Origin: Leptospiraceae bacterium
GTDB lineage: Bacteria; Spirochaetota; Leptospiria; Leptospirales; Leptospiraceae
DNA length: 64,000 bases
Direction of reading: 5' to 3'
NCBI GenBank assembly: GCA_024233865.1
Contig: JACKPA010000009.1
Span: forward strand, 124,001 to 188,000
Part shown: positions 1 through 8,579 of the stretch, in pieces
How positions within the stretch are numbered: the stretch's first letter is position 1
Layout of the letters: each line of letters starts with the position of its first letter
The notes under the pieces: model-generated
The model's input: only the letters and a program-made list of their open reading frames with translations
What the model was told of the DNA's origin: nothing
The model's database searches: none
Translations under genes and position numbers: made by a program

Positions 1-881
1 ATTTCTATGTGCCCATGTTTAAAAGCCAAATGCAAAGGCGATTCTCCAAAACAATTTCTTGCATTTGCATCAACTCCTGTTTTTAGAATATATTCAAGCC
101 TTTTACTATCACCTTTTTCAGAGACAATAAATAATTCATTTTCTAATTTTGAACTTAAATAAGTTTCCTTAGACCTCAATTTTTCAGCTTTTATTATATC
201 TTTCCTTCCTGCATTATAACCATATAAAGCTTCTTTTGCAAATCCACGAAGTTCATAAGCCGCAGCATATTCTGGATTCAACTTTATTGCCTCATTAAAA
301 TCTTGTATTGCCCCTTTATAATCTTTTAGAGTGTATTTTAACCCACCACGATTGCAATAAGCATTAATATAGCTAGAATTTAGTTCTAACGCTTTATTGT
401 AATCTTGAATCGCCCCTTTATAGTCTTGCACGGCATCTTTTATGACCCCAAGAGTATCATAAGCTTCCGCATTTTTCGGATTTAGCTCAATTACTTTATT
501 TAAATCTTGAATGGCACCTTTATAGTCTTTCAAATAATATCTCCAAATAGCACGTGCATCATAAAATTTAGAACACTTTGGACTTATTTCTATTGCTTTA
601 GTAAGATCTTTTAGAACTTCGTTTTTATATTTTTTTATATATTGCTTTGAAATTCCAAGTATATAATAAGCCTCTGCGTTCTTTTGATTTAACTCTGTTG
701 CTCGTGAACAATCTTGAATGGTGCCAACATAATCCCTTAATAATTTCTTAGCTTTACAACTTTCAAAAAAGTTCTTTTTATCGACTTTACCAAAACGAAG
801 TTTTTTAGTACCATCTTGGGTAGCTAAAGAATAGGAAACCATGTATACTAAAAGAATGAAGAATGCATATTTCTTAATCAT
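1..881 (-). CDS. Secreted TPR protein with C-terminal ankyrin repeat (3' end outside window)
   Basis: I translated this frame by hand from an ATG at 881; it stays open to the window edge, so the C-terminus is missing. It begins with a signal peptide (MIKKYAFFILLVYMVSYSLA), then has about five tetratricopeptide repeats recognisable by the recurring DYKGAIQD(L/Y/F)N and ELNPKNAEAY patterns. The last visible part (from about 1 to 150) changes to an ankyrin-type repeat with GESPLHLAFKHGH. Both repeat types mediate protein-protein contacts; the protein probably acts in the periplasm or at the cell surface. No enzymatic domain is visible. The gene is followed (upstream in window terms, beyond base 1) by unknown sequence. 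Confidence 0.8.
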   Translation of the reverse strand, partial: MIKKYAFFILLVYMVSYSLATQDGTKKLRFGKVDKKNFFESCKAKKLLRDYVGTIQDCSRATELNQKNAEAYYILGISKQYIKKYKNEVLKDLTKAIEISPKCSKFYDARAIWRYYLKDYKGAIQDLNKVIELNPKNAEAYDTLGVIKDAVQDYKGAIQDYNKALELNSSYINAYCNRGGLKYTLKDYKGAIQDFNEAIKLNPEYAAAYELRGFAKEALYGYNAGRKDIIKAEKLRSKETYLSSKLENELFIVSEKGDSKRLEYILKTGVDANARNCFGESPLHLAFKHGHIE

Positions 882-985
882 TTCTGTTGCTCCAACAAGA
901 TGGACGTGAGGATTTCAGACAAAGCTTTTGGCATTGTCCGGTATTGAATATCGTGTCCACATGAGTCTTTTCAACACAACCCCTT

Positions 986-2086
986 TTAAGCATTCACCCG
1001 GAAATAGACTACATCTCCGTCTTGAACGATATATTCCTTTCCTTCGATTCTGAGGTGTCCGTCTTCTTTCACCTTTTGCGGATTTCCAGCTTTGTCAATA
1101 TCCTCAAATTTCATAACCTCAGCTCGGATAAACCCCTTTTCAAAATCGGTGTGAATAGTAGCAGCTGCCTTGGGTGCCGAACTCCCTTTCAAGGCAGTCC
1201 AAGCCCTAACCTCTTGTTCACCGGCAGTAAGAAAGGTAATTAGATTTAACAACTTATAAGAGGCGTGAATCATTCGAGTCAAACCACTTTCCGTTTCACC
1301 CAAGTCTTTTAAGAATTCTATTTGCTCTTCGCCTTCTAAGCCGGAAACTTCTTCTTCAATTTTTCCAGACAAAACAACCACTTCCGCATCATCTTCTTTT
1401 GCCAATTCTTGTATTTTCTTGACAAACTTATTGTTTTCCTTATCTCTTATGTCTGCGTCTGATATATTTGCACAATACAAAACCGGTTTTAGGGTAATCA
1501 AATTAAAACGATTTGCGACCTTCCTCTCTTCTGGGGTCAAATCTGTTGTTCTGGCATTTTTCCCTCTTTTTAATGCTTCTATAATTTTTTCCATAACCGG
1601 AGCCACTACCATATTTTCTTTATTTCCGGCTTTTGCTCCTTTCTGAACTTTTACATACTGCTTTTCAATACTTTCCAGATCAGCGATAATCAATTCAAGG
1701 TTAATAACTCCAATATCTTGTTCCGGATCAAGCGAACCATGGACGTGTGTAATATTGGAATCCTCAAATGCCCGCACAACATGGCAGATTGCGTCTACTT
1801 CCCGAATATGAGAAAGGAATTGATTCCCCAAACCTTCCCCTTTACTAGCCCCTTTCACCAAACCAGCAATATCCACAAATTCCATAATAGTTGGAATTAT
1901 CTTTTTGGGTTTATAGATTTCAGCAAGCCTATTTAATCTAAAATCCGGCACTTCCACAATACCCTTGTTTGGCTCTATGGTGCAAAACGGATAGTTTGCC
2001 ATTTCTGCTCCGGCTTTTGTAAGAGCATTAAAAATCGTTGATTTCCCCACATTTGGCAATCCAACTATACCACAATTTAAACTCAT
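986..2086 (-). CDS. ychF: Redox-regulated ATPase/GTPase YchF (OLA1 family)
   Basis: The protein is a full-length (366 aa) Obg-family P-loop NTPase. The G1 motif GLPNVGKS is at residues 9-16, followed by the family signature NYPFCTIEPN, the DIAGLVKGASKGEGLGNQFL switch II region, and a TGS domain at the C-terminus ending GDVVYFRVNA. YchF proteins prefer ATP over GTP and bind ribosomes; they are implicated in translation and stress responses in the cytosol. The coding region is followed 19 bases upstream by the CBS-pair gene on the same strand, so the two may be co-transcribed. Length and motifs match the family throughout, with no sign of damage. Confidence 0.96.
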   Translation of the reverse strand: MSLNCGIVGLPNVGKSTIFNALTKAGAEMANYPFCTIEPNKGIVEVPDFRLNRLAEIYKPKKIIPTIMEFVDIAGLVKGASKGEGLGNQFLSHIREVDAICHVVRAFEDSNITHVHGSLDPEQDIGVINLELIIADLESIEKQYVKVQKGAKAGNKENMVVAPVMEKIIEALKRGKNARTTDLTPEERKVANRFNLITLKPVLYCANISDADIRDKENNKFVKKIQELAKEDDAEVVVLSGKIEEEVSGLEGEEQIEFLKDLGETESGLTRMIHASYKLLNLITFLTAGEQEVRAWTALKGSSAPKAAATIHTDFEKGFIRAEVMKFEDIDKAGNPQKVKEDGHLRIEGKEYIVQDGDVVYFRVNA

Positions 2087-2105
2087 TCCAATTTTTCCTT
2101 ATCTT

Positions 2106-2507
2106 TTAATCGTTTTGTAAAATGTTTAGTAGAGCTTGCAAAGCGTCTATTGTTGTGAATATTCCTTCTAATTTCCCATCTTTTGCGACAATAGCGGAAC
2201 CGATTTTGTTCACCATCATGTCTCTTACAACAACTTCCAAAGGAGTATCCGGTGAAACAGTATAAGGCTCTGAGTGTAAAACTTCTTCAATTTCCATTTG
2301 AGAGGAATCTATATCCTTAAAAGATTGTACAAACTTCAAGTCTCTGTCCGAAATAATCCCGATAATTTGATCACCCTTTATCACAGGTAAATGTCTAAAA
2401 CCATTTACGATCATAGTATTTTCTGCTTCTACGACAGAAAGACTGCTTCGAACAGCTTTTGGATTTTTAGTCATGAATTGCTCAACGGTTGGTTGTTTTT
2501 TTGCCAT
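2106..2507 (-). CDS. CBS-domain pair protein
   Basis: This 133 aa protein is little more than two tandem CBS motifs (about residues 9-60 and 75-130), with the signatures NGFRHLPVIKGDQIIGIISDRDL and a second SAIVAKDGKLEGIFTT. CBS pairs bind adenine nucleotides such as AMP, ATP or S-adenosylmethionine and regulate partner proteins. Stand-alone CBS-pair proteins of this size are common and their partner is usually unknown. It lies 19 bases upstream of ychF on the same strand. No catalytic or membrane domain is attached, so its target cannot be named from the sequence. Confidence 0.88.
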   Translation of the reverse strand: MAKKQPTVEQFMTKNPKAVRSSLSVVEAENTMIVNGFRHLPVIKGDQIIGIISDRDLKFVQSFKDIDSSQMEIEEVLHSEPYTVSPDTPLEVVVRDMMVNKIGSAIVAKDGKLEGIFTTIDALQALLNILQND

Positions 2508-2646
2508 AATTTACTCTAGCTTACTTGATTTAGTCTGTTCTTTGAATTGTAATTTTCTGTAATCCATATTGAAAAGCAAAATAAATTTTTTGTAACCAAT
2601 TAAAATTGCTTGCACATTGTTAAAATACTCCAAAATTAAAAAACAG

Positions 2647-4044
2647 ATGAATTTTACGATTAAAAAAGTAGTTATAATTTGTATTTATTTTTGTAGTTTA
2701 TTTGCCATCCAGGGAAAACAGCTTACCTATCCTTACGGTGAATTTTCTTCAAACTACTGGCAATTTTGGTTTTTGTACGAGAGAGAATATAGACCCGGAC
2801 AAAAAGAGGTAATCTTCAGACCATTTTATTCCAGTTATTACGACAAAGTAAACAGACACCAATACGATACTTCCTTCTATCCGTTTTATTACAAAGAAAG
2901 CACATACCATTGGAAAAAATGGAGCTTTTTGTTTCTTTTTAACGGAGATTCTGTTGTTCATCCGGATACAGGTCAAGATGAGGACGTTTCCATCCCCTTT
3001 TTTCAATGGGGTAAGGGTGATACAGAAAGAGAAAGGTATAGGTCTTACTTTCCTTTGTTTGGAACGGTTAAATCAAAACTGGGTTATAATGAAATTAGTT
3101 TTGTACTTTTTCCTCTTTATGCCAATTGGCGTTACAAAGACTTTCAAGCTTATTCCATACTATGGCCCCTAACCTTATATGGTTCTAGTAAAGTCAGGAA
3201 AGAATACCGCTTTCTTCCTTTTTTTTCTCATAAAAGTCACATCGGAAAGTACAGTCATAATTCCATACTCTGGCCCTTTATCCAATGGGGGGTTGACAAT
3301 TTGGATAAAAAGGAGCCTACAAGTTATACTTTTTTCTTTCTACTGTATGCCTATAAAAAGTCAGCTTTTGGAAACATGAAGAGCTTCTCCCTTACCTATC
3401 CTCTGACCTTGTTTAGCTACGGCTATGACAGAAGAACGTCAGAATATACAATGAACGCCCTATTTTACTTGATACAATTTGGTTATTCCAACGACAAAGA
3501 CTATCGAAGGCTTATGTTTATCCCGTTTTATGGTTATTCCAGGTATGCCAGCAAAGAATTCAGGTTAATAACACCTCTATATATTCATTTGAAATCAGAC
3601 ACATACCTTGTAAAATCAAACTTTCACATGTTTTTTCCTTTTTATTTTTATACAAACGAATACTATGTAAAAGAAAAAAGAAGAAGCGTTTACCATAAAT
3701 TCTGGCCCTTTTTTAGGTGGTACAAAGATTATGAAGGAAATCTCAGTTGGAACGCACTTTCTTTATTTCCGGTTAAATCAATATCTTTTGAAAGGATTTG
3801 GGATCCTATATGGTCTATTGTGGAATATCAAAAGATGATCAACGGAGAAAAAAGGTTGTCCTTTTTAATGCGATTGTATACTCAAAGGTGGAATAAAAAT
3901 GATTTTCATATATATATTCCTCTTTTGCTTGATTTATCACTAGAAAAGAGAAAAACTGATATAAAATTTTTGTACGGGCTTTTTGGCTACGAAAAGAAAA
4001 AAGGAAAAAGAAATTATCAATTGTTCTGGTTTATAAATATATGA
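2647..4044 (+). CDS. Secreted aromatic-repeat protein, candidate outer-membrane barrel
   Basis: I do not recognise the family. The ATG at 2647 is preferred over the one at 2617 because it gives a clean signal peptide (MNFTIKKVVIICIYFCSLF, cleavage near AIQGK). The mature part, about 440 aa, is extremely rich in Tyr, Phe and Trp and repeats a short motif of the form Phe/Trp-Pro-hydrophobic-aromatic about a dozen times (for example FYPFYYK, LFPLYANW, LWPFIQWG, FFPFYFY, FWPFFRW), each separated by 25-40 residues. That pattern of alternating aromatic strands suggests an outer-membrane beta-barrel or a beta-propeller-like repeat. Its stop codon overlaps the start of the mlaE gene by four bases (ATGA), so the two are translationally coupled and may serve lipid or envelope transport together. 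Confidence 0.75.
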   Translation: MNFTIKKVVIICIYFCSLFAIQGKQLTYPYGEFSSNYWQFWFLYEREYRPGQKEVIFRPFYSSYYDKVNRHQYDTSFYPFYYKESTYHWKKWSFLFLFNGDSVVHPDTGQDEDVSIPFFQWGKGDTERERYRSYFPLFGTVKSKLGYNEISFVLFPLYANWRYKDFQAYSILWPLTLYGSSKVRKEYRFLPFFSHKSHIGKYSHNSILWPFIQWGVDNLDKKEPTSYTFFFLLYAYKKSAFGNMKSFSLTYPLTLFSYGYDRRTSEYTMNALFYLIQFGYSNDKDYRRLMFIPFYGYSRYASKEFRLITPLYIHLKSDTYLVKSNFHMFFPFYFYTNEYYVKEKRRSVYHKFWPFFRWYKDYEGNLSWNALSLFPVKSISFERIWDPIWSIVEYQKMINGEKRLSFLMRLYTQRWNKNDFHIYIPLLLDLSLEKRKTDIKFLYGLFGYEKKKGKRNYQLFWFINI

Positions 4045-4817
4045 ATAATCCGTTGTTTCAAGTAATTTCAAAATCAATTTACGGAGCTGGTTTTACCTTA
4101 GTTTTGTTGTATAAAACCTTGCTCCACATTCGATCTGTTTTTTTTAAAAGTGGTGAAATTTTACACCAAATGTATGTTGCAGGCATTGGTAGCTTTTTTG
4201 TGGTTTCCATTGTAGCCGTCTTTACGGGGATGATCATGGGCTTAAACGCCGGATTGGGACTCAAAGATTTTGGTGCAGAAGGGCAGATCGGAGTGCTATT
4301 AACCATCACTCTTACACGAGAAATGTCGCCTTTTATGACAGCTCTCATTTTATCCGCTTCGGTTGGTTCGGCTATTGCCGCGGAGATCGGAACAATGAAA
4401 GTATCGGAGGAAATCGATGCTTTGGAAGTTATGTCAATCGATCCGGTTCGTTACTTGATTATGCCAAGGGTGTTCGGTTTTTCCTTAATGGTGCCTGTTT
4501 TGTGTGTATATTCGACTGTATTGGGTGTTTTGGGAGGAGCGATTGTCGGACAATTTCAACTTGGAGTGGATTACCAAATATATTTTAATGACGTTTTAAC
4601 AAGGGTGGCTTCTATTCCTGGTTTAAAGGATTTGTATACGGGAGTTTTTAAAGGATTTGTTTTTGGAGTTACAGTATCCACAGTAGCTTGTTCCCATGGA
4701 ATTAGAGCTAACAATGGAGCAATTGGTGTTGGTAAAGCGACAAGACAATCCGTTGTGACATCGTTTTTGCTTGTTATCTTTTTAGGCTATGTATTAACAG
4801 CAATACTTTATAGGTGA
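4041..4817 (+). CDS. mlaE: MlaE-family ABC transporter permease
   Basis: The 258 aa protein matches the MlaE/TrbD permease family (inner-membrane part of phospholipid or sterol ABC importers). Hallmarks are the segment LTREMSPFMTALILSASVGS followed by AAEIGTMKVSEEIDALEVM, the cytoplasmic coupling helix, and DPVRYLIMPRVFGF. Five to six hydrophobic helices are visible. It overlaps the preceding aromatic-repeat gene by four bases. Unusually, no MlaF ATPase or MlaD MCE-domain gene follows; the next gene is a PilZ protein. The ATPase and the MCE protein must therefore be encoded elsewhere if this permease works in a complete transporter. Confidence 0.92.
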   Translation: MNNPLFQVISKSIYGAGFTLVLLYKTLLHIRSVFFKSGEILHQMYVAGIGSFFVVSIVAVFTGMIMGLNAGLGLKDFGAEGQIGVLLTITLTREMSPFMTALILSASVGSAIAAEIGTMKVSEEIDALEVMSIDPVRYLIMPRVFGFSLMVPVLCVYSTVLGVLGGAIVGQFQLGVDYQIYFNDVLTRVASIPGLKDLYTGVFKGFVFGVTVSTVACSHGIRANNGAIGVGKATRQSVVTSFLLVIFLGYVLTAILYR

Positions 4818-4867
4818 TGATTTGACACACTTACCATAACACAAAGTTTTAATATTTGGAGATTAAA

Positions 4868-5233
4868 TTGGAAAAAACACAAAATGATTTTGAAAAAAGA
4901 ACTTTAAAAAGAAGACATCTGGTATTTTATCTTGAAATCTACAACTCAGAAAACAATGAACTGATTGGTCATCTGGGAGATATAACTACTCAGGGCTTAT
5001 TGATACTCTCCCCTACTAAAGAATTAAGCAATAATACTTTAAATATCAAGATAAAATTACCTAATAACAGAAAATACTCCCAAGAGTTTTTGGAGCTAAA
5101 AATTGAGTCCAAATGGTCTCAAATGGATGTTAACCCTGCTCATTATACGATAGGATGTCTTTTGATTTCCCCTTCAGATAAAGATGTTGTGTTGATTAAA
5201 GAAATAATTAAAGATTTAGCCTTTAGCGATTAA
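4868..5233 (+). CDS. PilZ-domain protein
   Basis: This 121 aa protein shows the layout of a single PilZ domain, a cyclic-di-GMP receptor. The N-terminal basic stretch (residues around RTLKRRHLVFYLEI) corresponds to the RxxxR part, and GDITTQGLLI corresponds to the (D/N)xSxxG motif, here with Thr in place of Ser. The start was set at the TTG at 4868 because a GGAG ribosome-binding site lies seven bases upstream; a TTG at 4856 is in frame but would sit before that site. It follows mlaE by about 50 bases and may be in the same transcript. The Ser-to-Thr change makes c-di-GMP binding plausible but unproven. Confidence 0.7.
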   Translation: MEKTQNDFEKRTLKRRHLVFYLEIYNSENNELIGHLGDITTQGLLILSPTKELSNNTLNIKIKLPNNRKYSQEFLELKIESKWSQMDVNPAHYTIGCLLISPSDKDVVLIKEIIKDLAFSD

Positions 5234-5290
5234 AGTAGGAATGTAAACCCCGTTCACGAGGGTGAATCAGGTTAAAAGGCAGCCCTGAAG

Positions 5291-7039
5291 TTATCGGAGG
5301 GATTGTGCCTCTTTCACTTCGTTTAAAGATATTGATTCAACATCATCTACTTTTAAACTACGAGTCAATAAAAATTCAAGATTTTTTAGTTCTTGATTTT
5401 CCGTTACGGAAGTCTGTCCGGATGATACTTTGTCAAGTAAATCCGGTCTGGTTTTTATAAAATTATAAATATATAAAATCACTTTTTGAATTTCTTTCAA
5501 ATCTTCTTTTTCGTATTTATTATAGAGATACTCAACTACATCCGTATTTTTTGAATATTTTAAACCTAAATAGGATTCCATCACCAGTTTAAACAAACCT
5601 AATAAGAAAAAGCGTACCTTTGTATATTGGCTATCTAATCTTTCCATATCCAAATAAACCAAATATGAAACTACAAGACTCTTATAGTTTATGGAATCAT
5701 TCAGGATATCAAACAATCCAAAATCTTTTAATGCCATATACGAGGATAAATCAAAAAAGGCAATAAATGTTTTAATCATAGTTTCGTTAGAAATAACTAT
5801 AATACCTTCCGGAATATTGACAAACTCATCTTTACGTTTTTCGTACCAATACTTAGTTGAAAAAGATTCATTTTGAAGTCTTATTTGAATTGAATCATTT
5901 GCCCTAAAATCCCTATCATTCATAATATTTTGTGCATTGGTGTATTTGGTAACATTTCGATCAAAATCCGTTCCTCCGGATTTGTACAATCTGAGAGTAA
6001 TTAGAACTTCTTGATCCATTTTTTTCCTTTCCGCACCAGCAGCTTTGGAGTAGGCACTATGAATAGCGTAGACTGTTTGTGCACCATTAATGACTTGGAA
6101 TCCCGTAACCATAAACTCTTTTGCTTGTTTGCTCAAAACAGGTAAAAGTTTGGAAATAGCAGTAATACCGTTATTATAATACCAGAAGAAAGCAGGATTA
6201 TTCAACAGAGTTTCTTGCATTTTCTCGTTGATTTCGGAACCTTTAATAGGATTTCGCACATTTTCAATAAACAAACTATAGCCATATCTTTCAAAAAGTT
6301 CAAATAATAATTTTGGTCTAACCAATACAATATAAGATGTAAAAGGATTCTGAATATGAATTTGGTTATTATGTGGCCCTAATCTTTCTATTGTAATAGT
6401 AATTTCCTCTTCTTTGGGATTATATTTTCTTTCCAAAAGATTTTGTTTTTCCAGTTTTTTATAGTGTACATCAATAAAGTCCCTTTTGATGTAATCAATA
6501 TCAAATATACGTACAAACATATTCGGATTGTTATTTTGAAATGATTGAATATTTTCATCGGTGGATGGGTTGGATTTGGACAGAGACAAAAAAACAAACT
6601 CTACCTTTCCGTTTTGATTGATGTGCATTTTTAGACTTTTGAACGATTCGTTAAATTTTGGGTTTTTTGTTTCAAGCTTTTCACCGTTTAAAATCGTTTG
6701 AAAATCACTCAAAGCTTTCTTAATCTCATCGGATTCCATCATCTTATCCGCTTTACTCTGCACATTCCATTTGGATTGAACTACATAAAATATTGTCTCT
6801 TTCAAAAAGTTCATTTTTTGAAAAATAATATCACAAGAAGAGTCCCCAGGTCCATCAACGATTTCATTTTTGACTCTGATTATCTTCCCATAAAACTCCA
6901 AAAACCATACCATTAAACAGTAAGACTTTAACTGAGCATCATTTTCTTTTCTCTTTTTAATTTCTTCATCTGACTCGTATTTTTTGGCTATCTCTGATAA
7001 TTCCGTATCTAAAATTTGATAGAAGTCCGTATTGTACAT
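5291..7039 (-). CDS. AIPR-family abortive infection protein
   Basis: The protein (582 aa from the ATG at 7039; an upstream in-frame start at 7084 would add 15 hydrophobic residues) resembles the AIPR (abortive infection phage resistance) family. The recognisable core is NPAFFWYYNNGITAI, then FQVINGAQTVYAIHSAY, and later FDRNVTKYTNAQNIMNDRDF, which are conserved blocks of that family. The N-terminal third has SSCDIIFQKMNF and FYVVQSKWN, suggestive of a restriction-endonuclease-like fold. Some AIPR proteins have been linked to phage exclusion; the biochemical activity is poorly established. It is a single gene on the minus strand with no methylase or ATPase partner beside it. Confidence 0.8.
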   Translation of the reverse strand: MYNTDFYQILDTELSEIAKKYESDEEIKKRKENDAQLKSYCLMVWFLEFYGKIIRVKNEIVDGPGDSSCDIIFQKMNFLKETIFYVVQSKWNVQSKADKMMESDEIKKALSDFQTILNGEKLETKNPKFNESFKSLKMHINQNGKVEFVFLSLSKSNPSTDENIQSFQNNNPNMFVRIFDIDYIKRDFIDVHYKKLEKQNLLERKYNPKEEEITITIERLGPHNNQIHIQNPFTSYIVLVRPKLLFELFERYGYSLFIENVRNPIKGSEINEKMQETLLNNPAFFWYYNNGITAISKLLPVLSKQAKEFMVTGFQVINGAQTVYAIHSAYSKAAGAERKKMDQEVLITLRLYKSGGTDFDRNVTKYTNAQNIMNDRDFRANDSIQIRLQNESFSTKYWYEKRKDEFVNIPEGIIVISNETMIKTFIAFFDLSSYMALKDFGLFDILNDSINYKSLVVSYLVYLDMERLDSQYTKVRFFLLGLFKLVMESYLGLKYSKNTDVVEYLYNKYEKEDLKEIQKVILYIYNFIKTRPDLLDKVSSGQTSVTENQELKNLEFLLTRSLKVDDVESISLNEVKEAQSLR

Positions 7040-7102
7040 TTTACCTACCCTTAGCAATATAATTTTTAATACCAATAAAAACAAAGTTTAGGTTATATTA
7101 TA

Positions 7103-8020
7103 TTATATTCCCTTTAAAAATTTCGTACATACTTCACTCGTTTCTTTTGGAACTTCCAACATGGGAACATGCCCGATATTTTCAAAAATAATTTTTTTAC
7201 TTCCCTCAATTTTTTGATGAAAATACTCCGCACTGTCTACGTGAATGACTCTATCCTTTTTTCCCCATAAGATTAAAGTTGGAATTTTTATTTCTGGCAA
7301 GATAGGCATTTGATCTACATCTGCAAGCATATCTTGGAATATTTTAGCATCCAAGTCTTTCCTTGCCATTTTTTGCTCTGATAATACTTCTAAAATCGGA
7401 CCTGGTATATACGGTTTTTTTTCCATTGAAAAATCGAGGAGCCTCTCAAAATCTTGGGAATTATTTACTATGAGAGAATTTTTCCCGCTTACCAACAAAT
7501 AATAAAATTCACTCTTTGTAACAACAGCTCCGGCGCTATCAATTAAGGTTAAAGATTTTATCTTTTCCGGATACAGATAAGTGTATCGAATAGAAATGGC
7601 ACCTCCCATAGAATTGCCCATTATATGAAATTTGTCCATAATTTTTAATTTCTTTATAAATTCATCTAGCCATTCTATTTGGTTTTGAATGGAATACGTT
7701 AAATTTTTTGATTGAACACTCTCCCCATGACCAGGAACATCTGGAATAATAGCTCTATAGTCTTCACGCATCTCAGAAGCCAAAGGAACAAAAGTCTCTT
7801 TACTGGCTCCGAATCCGTGGATCATCAAAATAACTTCTTGACTTTTTTTTCTATCTTTACCGTCCAAATAAACAACTTCTCCGATTGAAAGCTTCAATTT
7901 GTTTAACGATAATTTGGCATGGCTTTGCTGCCACTCTTTAACCCAATTGTACATCTGGGCTTTTGAACAACCATTCAAAAATATGAATAGAATAAAAATT
8001 AGGTGGTAAATATATTTCAT
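7103..8020 (-). CDS. Alpha/beta-hydrolase lipoprotein
   Basis: The protein (305 aa) begins with a lipoprotein signal peptide ending in the lipobox-like FLNGC at about residue 18, so it is probably anchored to a membrane. The rest is an alpha/beta-hydrolase: oxyanion-hole segment MIHGFGASKETF, nucleophile elbow GNSMGG, an acid in the LWGKKDRVIHVDSA stretch, and the catalytic His in ENIGHVPMLEVP. Closest in look to esterase/lipase or 2-hydroxy-6-oxohepta-2,4-dienoate-hydrolase-like enzymes; substrate cannot be inferred. It is divergent from the GNAT gene at 8106, with an 85-base AT-rich intergenic region that must carry both promoters. Confidence 0.88.
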   Translation of the reverse strand: MKYIYHLIFILFIFLNGCSKAQMYNWVKEWQQSHAKLSLNKLKLSIGEVVYLDGKDRKKSQEVILMIHGFGASKETFVPLASEMREDYRAIIPDVPGHGESVQSKNLTYSIQNQIEWLDEFIKKLKIMDKFHIMGNSMGGAISIRYTYLYPEKIKSLTLIDSAGAVVTKSEFYYLLVSGKNSLIVNNSQDFERLLDFSMEKKPYIPGPILEVLSEQKMARKDLDAKIFQDMLADVDQMPILPEIKIPTLILWGKKDRVIHVDSAEYFHQKIEGSKKIIFENIGHVPMLEVPKETSEVCTKFLKGI

Positions 8021-8105
8021 CTAAAAAACCTTGTAAATTTGTATATAATTCCAAAAATTAATTAAAACTGGTATATTTAGTGCCTTAACTCTGTAAAGTC
8101 TTTAT

Positions 8106-8579
8106 ATGGCGTATAAAATTAGAGAATTCCAACTGGGAGATGAAATAAAAGCTTCTACCTTGGTCGAACAAGTTTTTGATGAATTTGTTGCTCCTTTGTA
8201 CAAAGAAAAAGGCGTTCAAAACTTTAAAGATTTTATATTTTATACTAGAATCCTTGAAAGACAAAAAAAAGGAAACAGGATATTCCTTGCAGAAAAAGAA
8301 ATAGGAAAGGAATTAATAGGCTTACTAGAGCTAAGAGACTATAACCACATTTCCTTGCTTTTTGTAAAACCGGAATGGCAAAAAATGGGAATAGCCAAAA
8401 TGCTTTTTGATCAAATAAAGCCTCTAAGTCTTGCCAAAGGAACTGAGATCATAACCGTAAACTCCTCCCCAAACGCATTCAATATCTATAAAAAATTAGG
8501 ATTCCAAATAGTAGGAAAAGAACTCGAAAAAGATGGGATACGGTTTATTCCAATGAAATTCAAATTTAACCGTTTATAA
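8106..8579 (+). CDS. GNAT-family N-acetyltransferase
   Basis: The 157 aa protein has the acetyl-CoA-binding core of the GNAT superfamily: a beta strand HISLLFVKPEWQKMGIAKML where the QKMGIAK segment corresponds to the (R/Q)xxG(I/L)(A/G) pyrophosphate loop, followed by a C-terminal NAFNIYKKLGFQIVG motif typical of the last helix and strand. The substrate cannot be predicted. It ends tail-to-tail with the GH57 gene, and the two coding regions overlap by 14 bases. Confidence 0.88.
   Translation: MAYKIREFQLGDEIKASTLVEQVFDEFVAPLYKEKGVQNFKDFIFYTRILERQKKGNRIFLAEKEIGKELIGLLELRDYNHISLLFVKPEWQKMGIAKMLFDQIKPLSLAKGTEIITVNSSPNAFNIYKKLGFQIVGKELEKDGIRFIPMKFKFNRL

Noticed and set aside
1718..1936. Plus-strand frames within ychF, the oxoprolinase, czcA, lysS and other genes
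   Set aside because: They lie wholly inside well-supported genes on the other strand and show no family motif.
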